Assembly: GCF_006539285.1 (NCBI RefSeq)
Contig: NZ_BJMS01000036.1
Coordinates: 1 to 35,735 of the forward strand
DNA length: 35,735 bases
Direction: 5' to 3'
Source: Sporolactobacillus inulinus
GTDB lineage: Bacteria > Bacillota > Bacilli > Bacillales > Sporolactobacillaceae
Shown: piece by piece, positions 25,345-32,492 of the stretch
Position numbering within the stretch: the first letter of the stretch is position 1
How the letters are laid out: the number at the start of each line of letters is the position of its first letter
Notes under the pieces: model-generated
The model's database searches: none
Told to the model about the DNA's origin: nothing
What the model saw: only the letters and a program-made list of their open reading frames with translations
Translations under genes and position numbers: made by a program

Positions 25345-25378
25345 AGCCATCTCATACCAGGTGTGGGATGGTTTTTTT
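25345..25378 (+). terminator. Terminator of the riboswitch/ECF operon
   Basis: CCATCTCA (25347-25354) pairs with TGTGGGATGG (25362-25371) with a mismatch, followed by seven Ts. Confidence 0.85.
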
Positions 25379-25389
25379 ATTGTCTTGGA

Positions 25390-25560
25390 AATAAATAGGG
25401 CGACTGAGCAAAGTCGTGGCCTATAGTGGGTGTAACCCCCATCGAATAAGAGCGCCACCCATCCATAACGAGTCTTGGAAGGCTGAAGGAAACTTCAGTC
25501 TTTAAGCGTAGACAGTGAGCCAGTGGGTCGTTAGCCATGCGGTTGATGGGATTGAGACTC
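25390..25560 (+). ncRNA. Structured RNA-like remnant, possibly HEARO / omega-RNA
   Basis: No gene is convincing here, but nested hairpins are: TAGGGCGAC / GTCGTGGCCTA (25396-25423), GGG-TGTAA-CCC near 25428-25438 and CTGAAG-GAAA-CTTCAG (25483-25498) with a GNRA loop. A conserved-looking CCAGTGGGTCGTTAGCCATGCGG run follows. The style resembles HEARO/omega RNAs carried by IscB/IsrB elements, but no such protein is present, and I judge from memory of the type, not from alignment. Weak open frames follow (for example 25678-25797 ending EYVLKFDGHWTRKK), suggesting a decayed element. An unrelated mobile-element remnant is the alternative. Confidence 0.35.
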
Positions 25561-25840
25561 GAAAACCTAGAAAATTTTGGAATGCTGATGGCGTTGTAAT
25601 TCCAGAAAGCAACATACCAGTCATTGTTAGGGCAAGAGGATTGGTGATTTCCCTGGGTCGATCCATCGGTTACACTAAATGTGTTGGCCGATACCATTAT
25701 CGAGTGCTTATCTTACGACAAATTACAATAAAGAATGGGATTCCACGCAAGGTGAGTATGTTCTGAAATTCGATGGACATTGGACACGAAAAAAATAATT
25801 TCTAGTTTCTTTAATCCAAAACTCAAGGAACGTTTACTTT

Positions 25841-26023
25841 ATGAAATCAAATAGCCAAAAAAAAGAAAAAGCGGCACTAAATATTGAGGCCCCCCGGTAC
25901 GTCTCTGACTATGTACTGGATCAGAAAAATGGTGGTTTTCACATTTATCTTGATTTTCACAGGGGTTCGACGTTCACTTGCCCTCATTGCGGGCAGCCAC
26001 ATGTCATGATATTCCTTTCATAA
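25841..26023 (+). pseudogene. Truncated ISL3-type transposase N-terminus
   Basis: 60-codon frame: SDYVLDQKNGGFHIYLDFHRGSTFTCPHCGQPHV then a stop. The hydrophobic strand followed by a CPHCG zinc-ribbon half is how ISL3-family transposases begin, but the rest of the roughly 400-residue protein is missing. AAGGAACG precedes the ATG. It is a dead fragment beside the RNA-like remnant, so this interval has collected mobile DNA. Confidence 0.55.
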
Positions 26024-26061
26024 TCCGTCGACATTCATTGAGGCGTAATTTCTCTCCAAGA

Positions 26062-26090
26062 TTGATTCCCCTCACTGTCTTGTGTATAAT
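26062..26090 (+). promoter_or_regulatory. Promoter of the antitoxin RNA
   Basis: TTGATT (26062-26067), 17-base spacer, perfect TATAAT (26085-26090). No coding sequence follows on this strand before the terminator at 26193-26241, so it should make a short RNA. Confidence 0.65.
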
Positions 26091-26096
26091 TAATTT

Positions 26097-26241
26097 AGAT
26101 ACTGAATAAAATAATACCGTTGGTGTTCCACCACCAACGGCTTGGCAAACGAACTGCAATGGGCAGAACCTACGCAGAAGGGTAATAACAAAAATAATCC
26201 ACCTCAGCTCGGTCAAAAGCGTAAGAGGCGGATTATTTTTT
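26097..26241 (+). ncRNA. Predicted antisense antitoxin RNA (SR4/RatA-like position)
   Basis: About 145 nt from the promoter at 26062-26090 to the terminator. A strong 5' hairpin CCGTTGGTG / CACCAACGG lies near 26119-26142. The last 50 bases are complementary to the 3' end of the toxin mRNA made from the other strand. This 3'-overlap layout is that of the bsrG/SR4 and txpA/ratA systems. Ends are estimates. Confidence 0.55.
26193..26241. terminator. Shared bidirectional terminator of toxin and antitoxin
   Basis: AATAATCC-A-CCTC (26193-26205) pairs with GAGG-C-GGATTATT (26225-26237). T-runs follow on both strands. The toxin stop codon lies inside the stem. Confidence 0.8.
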
Positions 26242-26346
26242 ATCTTTATTTGACAGTACGACGATAATACTTACAACGACTCCTATTAGTGTGATCAATA
26301 AACTAGAAAAAGCTATTACAAGTGTTAGTGCTTCATATACTGTCAT
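26233..26346 (-). CDS. Type I toxin, small holin-like membrane peptide
   Basis: 37 residues: MTVYEALTLVIAFSSLLITL then a second hydrophobic stretch and the basic end SNKDKK. The M-T/S-V/T-Y-E-A/S-L start, single membrane span and lysine-rich tail match the BsrG/TxpA 'putative holin-like toxin' family, whose members are membrane-active in Bacillus. The ribosome binding site (AAGGGGGG) is long and can pair with CCCC just upstream (ATCCCC-GAAAGAA-GGGGGG), so translation is probably restrained. The promoter has an extended -10 (TGATACAAT, -10 box at 26416-26421 on the minus strand). It is opposed by the predicted antitoxin RNA. Confidence 0.75.
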   Translation of the reverse strand: MTVYEALTLVIAFSSLLITLIGVVVSIIVVLSNKDKK

Positions 26347-26415
26347 ATTTATCCGCCCCCCTTCTTTCGGGGATCGGCATAGTAATCCGCTCTTTGCTTT
26401 ATTCGCGCCATTTCT

Positions 26416-26423
26416 ATTGTATC
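26416..26423 (-). promoter_or_regulatory. Extended -10 promoter of the toxin mRNA
   Basis: Minus strand TGATACAAT with TACAAT at 26421-26416; no clear -35 box. It leaves a leader of about 60 bases that holds the hairpin over the toxin ribosome binding site. Confidence 0.5.
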
Positions 26424-26500
26424 ATGTAAGTAACAAAATTTGGATCATTTGCCATAATGGGTAGATTTGAAAAATCAGACAGCTGAGGTGAAAAGTCGCA

Positions 26501-27535
26501 ATGTACAGTTTTAAAAATGATTATAGTGAGGGCGCGCACCCGCAAATTCTCAATACGCTTGTTGATACCAATCTCGTTCAGGAAGAAGGCTACGGTGAGG
26601 ACCGTTATTCACTGGAAGCGGCCGAGCTGCTTAAGAAGAAAATGGCTTGTTCCGATGTTGCCGTTCACTTTCTGACCGGCGGTACGCAAACAAATATGAC
26701 CGCAATCGCGGCATTTTTGCGGCCGCATGAAGCGGCGATCGCCGCGCATACGGGTCATATCAACGTTCATGAAACCGGTGCAATCGAAGCGACCGGGCAT
26801 AAAGTGTTGGCGGTCTCATCTGGAAAAGATGGAAAACTAACCGTTGCAGGCATTCAGGCAATGCTCGATGCGCACCCGGATGAACACATGGTCAAACCAA
26901 AGCTAGTATACATATCTGATACGACGGAGAACGGCGCTGTCTATACAAAAAGCGAACTCGAAGCGCTGAGTTCCTTTTGCAAAAGTCATCAGCTTTACCT
27001 CTATTTAGACGGTGCGCGACTCGGATCAGCGCTGACCTCGCCGGTCAATGACCTGGAATTGAGTGATCTGCCCAAATTGGTCGATGCTTTCTATATCGGC
27101 GGGACAAAGAACGGGGCATTGCTTGGGGAAGCACTGGTGATTTGTAACGACGCGCTTAAAGAAGATTTCCGTTATTTAATGAAGCAAAAGGGTGCGATGC
27201 TTGCCAAAGGACGACTGACCGGGATCCAATTTCTCGTTTTGTTCCGTGACGATTTGTATTCGGATCTTGCTGCGCATGCGAACGCAATGGCGTTCAAACT
27301 CAGTCAAGCTATTCAGGATGCGGGCTATGCGTTCCTGACGCCGCCGGTCTCCAACCAGATTTTTCCGATCTTGCCTCATGACGTGATCGAGCAGCTGCGC
27401 AGACAGTTTTATTTTTATGACTGGGAGCAGATTGACGCGGATCATTCAGCGGTCCGACTGGTCACTTCATGGGCAACCAAGGAAGAAGCCGTTGACGCAT
27501 TTATTGAAACCTTAAAAGCAAAAGCAGTGAATTGA
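26501..27535 (+). CDS. Low-specificity threonine aldolase-like enzyme
   Basis: 344-residue PLP fold-type I enzyme. The N-terminus MYSFKNDYSEGAHPQIL, the active-site strand YLYLDGARLGSA with Asp170 and the PLP lysine Lys203 in YIGGTKNGALLG match the beta-eliminating lyase/threonine aldolase family. It would split L-threonine or L-allo-threonine to glycine and acetaldehyde. AGGTGAAAAGTCGCA precedes the ATG. It stands alone between the toxin locus and a GNAT gene. Confidence 0.85.
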   Translation: MYSFKNDYSEGAHPQILNTLVDTNLVQEEGYGEDRYSLEAAELLKKKMACSDVAVHFLTGGTQTNMTAIAAFLRPHEAAIAAHTGHINVHETGAIEATGHKVLAVSSGKDGKLTVAGIQAMLDAHPDEHMVKPKLVYISDTTENGAVYTKSELEALSSFCKSHQLYLYLDGARLGSALTSPVNDLELSDLPKLVDAFYIGGTKNGALLGEALVICNDALKEDFRYLMKQKGAMLAKGRLTGIQFLVLFRDDLYSDLAAHANAMAFKLSQAIQDAGYAFLTPPVSNQIFPILPHDVIEQLRRQFYFYDWEQIDADHSAVRLVTSWATKEEAVDAFIETLKAKAVN

Positions 27536-27753
27536 ATGAAAGAGCTGCAAAGAATCCCTGATACGCCTTGACCATTAAGTAAAGAGATTTCGACTAGTTG
27601 GCCAATTAAATAGGTTAATTTTTGCTACCATGGCCTTTGCCGCACTCCTTTTCCGGCAACTCACTCAGCATTGGGCCATTGGTGCATGACATTTACTGCG
27701 GTTTCGATAAAATAATCGATTAATAACATCATCGCCGAAAAGGGTGACCGATC

Positions 27754-28275
27754 ATGAGTGAAAGCAAACGAACGATTCGCGAAGCGAGAAAATCGGATGC
27801 AGCACCAGTTTTGGCTTATCTGAGCCGTATTGCAGGCGAGACCGACTTTTTAACCTATGGTTCGGTTGACGAGCTTCAGTTGACGGTTGAGAAAGAGGAA
27901 GCCCTCTTTGAACGTTATGCGAAAAAAGACAACGCTGTGTTTCTTGTTGCCGAATATGACGGCACAATTGTCGGCACTCTGAACTTCGAGGGCGGGAAAC
28001 GCAGGCGAACAGCACATGTCGGCGAATTCGGCATCAGCGTGCGCAAAGACTATTGGGGAAAAGGGATCGGTCGTGCGCTACTGTCGCACTTGATCCATTG
28101 GAGCAAAAAGACCGGAATCATCCGTAAGATCAACTTGATGGCTCGCTCGGACAACATACGCGCGATTAAGCTTTATGAATCGTTCGGTTTTGTTCAGGAC
28201 GGGTTGATTACGCGTGATTTATTGATCGACGGTGTGTTTTATAGCGCCGTACATATGGGCCTCTTGGTTGATTAA
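27754..28275 (+). CDS. GNAT-family N-acetyltransferase (4)
   Basis: 173 residues. Acetyl-CoA motif VRKDYWGKGIGRALLSHL near 93-110 and motif B NLMARSDNIRAIKLYESFGF near 128-147. It resembles the RimI-like/phosphinothricin-type acetyltransferases common in Bacilli. AAAAGGGTGACCGATC precedes the ATG. The decayed phosphotransferase gene follows after about 20 bases. Substrate unknown. Confidence 0.85.
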   Translation: MSESKRTIREARKSDAAPVLAYLSRIAGETDFLTYGSVDELQLTVEKEEALFERYAKKDNAVFLVAEYDGTIVGTLNFEGGKRRRTAHVGEFGISVRKDYWGKGIGRALLSHLIHWSKKTGIIRKINLMARSDNIRAIKLYESFGFVQDGLITRDLLIDGVFYSAVHMGLLVD

Positions 28276-28296
28276 TAAGGCGGTGGGGGTGACACT

Positions 28297-28617
28297 GTGA
28301 CCGGCCAATTTTTATCAATACCCGGATCAAAGGCTTGGATAGAAGTTAAGCCGCTTCAGGCCGGTTGGTCGCATGACCGCAAATATGTTGTGACTGCCGA
28401 TGATCAGACGTTTCTGCTGCGTGTCTTTAGCTGGCGAATTCTTCGAACGGAGAAAACGAGAATTTGATGCTTTACAGGCACTACGCACGCTGCCCATTGC
28501 AACAACCAAGCCGATTATGGCGCCGGAGAGGTTAATGTGATGAAGCGCGAGATCAAAAAAGCAATGGACGCGTACGATCATTTTCAAAATGTTGTACCGA
28601 AATGGTATCAGCGTTAA
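28297..28617 (+). pseudogene. Broken aminoglycoside-phosphotransferase-family gene
   Basis: Begins at a GTG (28297) with GGTGGGGGTG before it: VTGQFLSIPGSKAWIEVKPLQAGWSHDRKYVVTADDQTFLLRVFS, the kinase-like N-lobe. At about 28430 the frame shifts by one, continuing LAGEFFERRKREFDALQALRTLPIATTKPIM. Then most of the protein, including the HGD catalytic region, is missing, and the family's C-terminal end MKREIKKAMDAYDHFQNVVPKWYQR reappears just before a TAA at 28615-28617. A frameshift and a large in-gene deletion make it non-functional. Confidence 0.8.
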
Positions 28618-28634
28618 ATGGGGGAGAGGCAGAA

Positions 28635-29078
28635 ATGACAGCAGAAAAGTGGCATGTGAAACGATTCGACGACCTCTCTGGAAAGGAAGTCTATGAACTG
28701 CTGCGTGCACGGGAGACGGTTTTTGTTGTTGAGCAGGAATGTCCCTATCATGAAATCGATCACCATGATCTGGAAAGTCTTCATGTGTATACAACCGATG
28801 CGTTCGGTGTGGTGACCGCTTATGCACGGATTTTCCAAGAAGGCGGTTTGGTGACCTTCGGACGGGTACTTGTCCGAAAGGATCAGCGTGGAAAGGGGCT
28901 TGCGAATCAATTGATTGGCAAAGTCTTGCAAGTGATCGAAGAACATTTTCCCAAGCAGCCGATTGAAATTGAAGCCCAAGAATATGTTCAAGCGTTGTAT
29001 GCCCGTTTCGGCTTCAAAACAATCTCGGATGTGTTCCTGCTCGATGACATCCCCCATGTACGTATGGAAAAAAGGTGA
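28635..29078 (+). CDS. ElaA-type GNAT acetyltransferase
   Basis: 147 residues from the ATG at 28635 (MTAEKWHVKRFDDLSGKEVYELLRARETVFVVEQECPYHEID...), after GGGGGAGAGGCAGAA; the in-frame ATG at 28602 overlaps the pseudogene. The N-terminal RxxVFVVEQ..Y.E.D block is typical of the ElaA group. Acetyl-CoA motif VRKDQRGKGLANQLI near 85-99, with Ala instead of Gly at one loop place. Substrate unknown. Confidence 0.8.
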   Translation: MTAEKWHVKRFDDLSGKEVYELLRARETVFVVEQECPYHEIDHHDLESLHVYTTDAFGVVTAYARIFQEGGLVTFGRVLVRKDQRGKGLANQLIGKVLQVIEEHFPKQPIEIEAQEYVQALYARFGFKTISDVFLLDDIPHVRMEKR

Positions 29079-29082
29079 AGAA

Positions 29083-29118
29083 ATGAAAATTGCGGTCATC
29101 ACGGATATTCACGGCTAG
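29083..29118 (+). pseudogene. 11-codon stub of a metallophosphoesterase gene
   Basis: ATGAAAATT... reads MKIAVITDIHG then TAG. This is exactly how calcineurin-like metallophosphoesterases begin (MKIAVITDIHGN, first metal motif DxH). AAAGGTGAAGAA lies before it. Everything after the first motif is gone, so this seems a deletion scar between the acetyltransferase and the pump gene. Confidence 0.6.
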
Positions 29119-29134
29119 ATTAGGAGGAAAATCA

Positions 29135-30334
29135 ATGAATCTTGCATTAAAAGAAGCGGGGGTGAAGCCAAGACTGGCTGCAAAACGACAATTGTTCAGT
29201 CTCAGTGGTGTGCATTTTATCAATGATCTGATGACCACCGGGCTTGTACCTGCGCTCTTACCTTTATATAAACAAGCGTTTGACCTTAATTATACCCAAG
29301 CCGGACTTATTCTCTTTGTCTCGATGCTGACGTCATCGGTTGCTCAACCGGTGTTCGGTGTATTGTCCGATAAATATCCGAATGCGTGGTTCATGCCGAT
29401 GGGCATTTGTCTGTGCGGGTTTGGTTTGACCGCCTCAGGATTTGCCCCGGTCTACTGGCTGCTGCTCCTATGCGTTGCAGTATCCGGGATCGGTTCTGGA
29501 ATCTTTCATCCGGAAGCGATGCGCGGTGCCTACATGGCGGCGGGAACAGCCAGAGGGACTGCACAGGCAATCATCCAAGTCGGCGGGAACTTTGGCCAGG
29601 CGGCCGGTCCGCTGGTACTCCCCTTGTTTTTGATTGCGACAGGGCTGCATGGGCTTGGCTGGTTTGCAATCGCCGCTCTTGCCGGACTTTTACTCGTGTT
29701 CTTGGTGATGCCCTGGTACCAGAGAAGTTTGGAGATGAATAAAAAAAGGCAGAAATTGATTCAAGGACGCAACCATGTGACTGGTCTTATCCTGCTCACT
29801 CTTGTGGTGATCTTGCGTTCCTGGACACAGATTGGTGTTGCCGGATTCCTGCCGTTTCTTTACTTGCACCAGGGTTTTTCGCTGAAAGACGGCGAACTGC
29901 TAACCTTCCTTTTTCTAGCTGCCGGTGCGGTCGGCACCTTTATCGGCGGCCGCGTCTCCGATCAGATTAGCCGAAAATGGCTGCTCTTTATCTCAATGGC
30001 GGTCACCATTCCTTTTGCTTGGCTGCTGCCTCATGTACATGGCGTTTTATCGATTATTGTCTTGTTCTTTTTCGGGTTCTTCGTGTTGTCTTCATTTGCG
30101 GTTACCGTGGTCTATGGGCAAATGATGTTTCCAAAGAACATTGGATTGGTCTCAGGGCTGATGGTCGGCTTTGGGATTGGCGCCGGAGGAATCGGTGCTA
30201 CGCTGATCGGCTGGCTTTCCGATCAGTATGGCATCTATACGATTTTTGGCCTGTTCGGTATTCTTCCGATGCTTGCGGCCGTGCTCACCTTGTTCCTTCC
30301 GAGTGAACGAAGCTTGACCGCAAAAGAAGCGTAA
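29135..30334 (+). CDS. MFS transporter, fosmidomycin-resistance (Fsr) family
   Basis: 399 residues from the ATG at 29135, after TTAGGAGGAAAATCA. About 12 membrane segments. The start LSGVHFINDLMTTGLVPALLPLYKQAFDLNYTQAGLILF and the loop GVLSDKYPNAWFMPMG fit the Fsr group, as does GGRVSDQISRKW in the second half. It is a proton-driven efflux pump; the natural substrate is not known. It converges on the EET operon. Confidence 0.8.
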   Translation: MNLALKEAGVKPRLAAKRQLFSLSGVHFINDLMTTGLVPALLPLYKQAFDLNYTQAGLILFVSMLTSSVAQPVFGVLSDKYPNAWFMPMGICLCGFGLTASGFAPVYWLLLLCVAVSGIGSGIFHPEAMRGAYMAAGTARGTAQAIIQVGGNFGQAAGPLVLPLFLIATGLHGLGWFAIAALAGLLLVFLVMPWYQRSLEMNKKRQKLIQGRNHVTGLILLTLVVILRSWTQIGVAGFLPFLYLHQGFSLKDGELLTFLFLAAGAVGTFIGGRVSDQISRKWLLFISMAVTIPFAWLLPHVHGVLSIIVLFFFGFFVLSSFAVTVVYGQMMFPKNIGLVSGLMVGFGIGAGGIGATLIGWLSDQYGIYTIFGLFGILPMLAAVLTLFLPSERSLTAKEA

Positions 30335-30337
30335 TAC

Positions 30338-30367
30338 AAAACCCCCGCATCGATCTAGATGCGGGGG
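30338..30367 (-). terminator. Terminator of the EET operon
   Basis: CCCCCGCAT (30342-30350) and ATGCGGGGG (30359-30367) form a perfect 9-bp GC-rich stem. The T-run (TTTTG) follows on the minus strand only, so it should end the ndh2-eetA-eetB-dmkB transcript, about 125 bases past dmkB. It may also hold back read-through from the MFS gene. Confidence 0.75.
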
Positions 30368-30491
30368 CTGCGCGTAGAGATTCATTCTCGAATAATGCTT
30401 GATCAATCTCAGATAATAGCCTTGGGAGAACAAGCGCTTGGTTTTTTCTAAGAATCAGCGTGCGCTGTTCCTCTTGACGGTTGAATTGATG

Positions 30492-31472
30492 TCACATCGT
30501 CCGATCAAGCAGGTCTTGGGTAAGTTCTTTCAGAATCGCTTTATAGGTTCCATCAGGAAGTACGCGTAATTCTTTTAGTGCTTTTTGCGTATACCGCCGT
30601 GCTAAACTTAATGCTTTTTCATAGCCGTGGTGCTTCTCGATGATCTCCAGCACTGCGACCATGTCCGCATCGGTTAATGTATTGCGTTTTTGCAGCAGCA
30701 GGCCCAACTTTTGTGGATCTGCTTTGAGCGCATAGATGAGCGGGAGCGTGTAGATCCCTTGGTTCAAGTCGTTCATTGCCGGTTTTCCAAGCAGTTCGCT
30801 TTTTCCTTTATAGTCAAGCAAGTCATCAATAATTTGGAAAGCCATACCGAAGTAGTGGCCTAAATACCACGCATGCCGAGCGTTTTTTTCTTTTGCTTGG
30901 CTGGACAGCGCCCCGGCGTAACAGCTGATGGCAAACAGCTGCGCGGTTTTTCCGGATATTTGAGCGAGATATCTTTTTACTGAGACAGACGTTTGAAATT
31001 CCCCATGCAATTGCGTCAGTTCACCAGCGAGAATCTTATCGGCCTCAAATCCGCGAAATTTGATTTGCGGCGCCGAGTCCGCATAGTGAGACAGCATTGA
31101 GAAGGCGAGTGTCAGTAAATAGTCACCGGTATAGATCGCCAGTTTGTTTCCGTAGGCAGTGTTTATCGTCGTTTGTCCGTGGCGTGTATCTGCCTGATCA
31201 ATCACATCATCATGAACAAGTGTTGCCAGATGCAGACATTCGAGCGCCGCTGCAACTGCTTTGGTACGCTCCGGATCCTGCTCCGGTCCGATTTGCGCGC
31301 ATAAAAGCGTGTAAGCGGGACGCAGCATCTTGCCGCCTGACTGAATCATGGTTTTGATTTTTTTTTCAATGGCTTCATCCCGTATATGAATCGAAGAAAT
31401 GATGAGCTGGGACACTTCTGTAAGTTCTCTCTTTAATTCCGGGTATTTATCCCACATTTTGTGTACACCCAT
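30492..31472 (-). CDS. dmkB: Polyprenyl diphosphate synthase DmkB (EET quinone branch)
   Basis: 326 residues from the ATG at 31472 (MGVHKMWDKYPEL...); a GTG at 31484, seven bases after AAAAGG and overlapping the eetB stop, is the alternative start. Both aspartate-rich motifs of trans-prenyl synthases are present: LVHDDVID..RHG and QIIDDLLDYKG. It makes the isoprenoid tail of the quinone. In EET loci a second such enzyme (DmkB) supplies a separate demethylmenaquinone pool for Ndh2. The location next to eetB, eetA and ndh2 supports that role over the housekeeping HepT. Confidence 0.85.
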   Translation of the reverse strand: MGVHKMWDKYPELKRELTEVSQLIISSIHIRDEAIEKKIKTMIQSGGKMLRPAYTLLCAQIGPEQDPERTKAVAAALECLHLATLVHDDVIDQADTRHGQTTINTAYGNKLAIYTGDYLLTLAFSMLSHYADSAPQIKFRGFEADKILAGELTQLHGEFQTSVSVKRYLAQISGKTAQLFAISCYAGALSSQAKEKNARHAWYLGHYFGMAFQIIDDLLDYKGKSELLGKPAMNDLNQGIYTLPLIYALKADPQKLGLLLQKRNTLTDADMVAVLEIIEKHHGYEKALSLARRYTQKALKELRVLPDGTYKAILKELTQDLLDRTM

Positions 31473-31477
31473 CAGAA

Positions 31478-32026
31478 TCACCACCCGTGCACCTTTTCAT
31501 TGGTTTCTTTTACCTTTTGATAGTATTGCAGTTTTTCTACATGAGTTAATAAGTAGTTTGCCATAACGCCGATGGCAATACCGGCTAGGATGCCGACAAA
31601 TGAAAGAACCGGTAAATACAAGAGCACCGTCCATGTTTGGGCGATCCAACTGGCAATGATCAGTTGGCCGATATTGTGCAGAATGGCGCCGGTCGCGCTG
31701 ACACCAATTAGGCTGATGCGATCGGGACCAAGCTTTTTTACGAGCCACATTCCGATAAAACTCAAGACAATTCCAGCAGCGCTGTACATGAATGTGGACA
31801 GGGTGCCGCCGAGCAGGGTCGCAAGAATTAAGCGAAGCGAGACGACTTTTATCGTATCCTTTGTCGCGAGCGTGTAAAGAGCCATGCATGTGATGACGTT
31901 GGCAAGACCGAGCTTTGCTCCGGGAGCAATTCCAAAAGGAAACGGGATGGCATTTTCAAAAAGACTGATGATCACTGCTTGAGCTGCGAGCAGGGCGATA
32001 TAAGCATTTCGTTGATTTTTAGTCAT
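31478..32026 (-). CDS. eetB: EetB, Gx-transporter-family membrane protein
   Basis: 182 residues, about five or six hydrophobic helices, with the family start NAYIALLAAQAVIISLFENAIPFPFGIAPGAKLGLANVITCMAL. Members are often labelled heptaprenyl diphosphate synthase component I (PF07456), but the sequence is an integral membrane protein like ECF S-components. In Listeria the EetA/EetB pair is needed for extracellular electron transfer, with unclear chemistry. AAGGAAGATGCCCG precedes the ATG. It is 24 bases after eetA and overlaps or abuts dmkB. Confidence 0.85.
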   Translation of the reverse strand: MTKNQRNAYIALLAAQAVIISLFENAIPFPFGIAPGAKLGLANVITCMALYTLATKDTIKVVSLRLILATLLGGTLSTFMYSAAGIVLSFIGMWLVKKLGPDRISLIGVSATGAILHNIGQLIIASWIAQTWTVLLYLPVLSFVGILAGIAIGVMANYLLTHVEKLQYYQKVKETNEKVHGW

Positions 32027-32050
32027 CGGGCATCTTCCTTAAGCGGCGCC

Positions 32051-32470
32051 TCAGGAGCTGACAATGATGTCCTGTGGCGGTTCATTGTCGCTTTGTATTT
32101 CAATCACCAAATGATAAGGGAGACAGACAATGGTTTCACCCGGCTGATCAATGAATCCGGTAAGGACACAAACCTGATCCGGACACGTTGCACTTTTCAC
32201 CCGAATTCTACTTTTTTGTACCTCAACCGTATCTTCATCACCGTCTCCGGAATGGATCACGAACTGATAGGTCCGTTTGTTTTCGGTAAGCTGTATCTTC
32301 TTAATTACTTTATTGTCCTGAGTAATCACAGCGACGCGACTTGCCGCAGGGTTTGTTGCAGTTTTCGCTTGAACCGCACTAAATAAAGCGATCGGCAGAA
32401 AAGAGATTAGGATCAGGATCGCAACAATGATCAGATCCCAGCGCTTGATCATTCGAAAACAGCTGCGCAT
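32051..32470 (-). CDS. eetA: EetA, membrane-anchored NusG-domain-II protein
   Basis: 139 residues with one N-terminal membrane anchor (about 11-35) and an extracytoplasmic NusG domain II. The domain carries the cysteine pattern CPDQVCVLTGFI ... ETIVCLPYHLVIEI near 95-122, conserved in this family. The start ATG at 32470 follows AAGGAGTAAGGACA. Partner of EetB in extracellular electron transfer. 22 bases separate it from ndh2 upstream. Confidence 0.85.
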   Translation of the reverse strand: MRSCFRMIKRWDLIIVAILILISFLPIALFSAVQAKTATNPAASRVAVITQDNKVIKKIQLTENKRTYQFVIHSGDGDEDTVEVQKSRIRVKSATCPDQVCVLTGFIDQPGETIVCLPYHLVIEIQSDNEPPQDIIVSS

Positions 32471-32492
32471 TGTCCTTACTCCTTCCTTTCAA

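Noticed and set aside
25515-25766. 83-codon open frame in the RNA-like region
   Set aside because: No ribosome binding site, no recognisable domain and it runs through the structured hairpin region; more likely non-coding or decayed.
30152-30433. Minus-strand 93-codon frame over the MFS gene end
   Set aside because: Shadow of the MFS gene and its terminator; no start signal.
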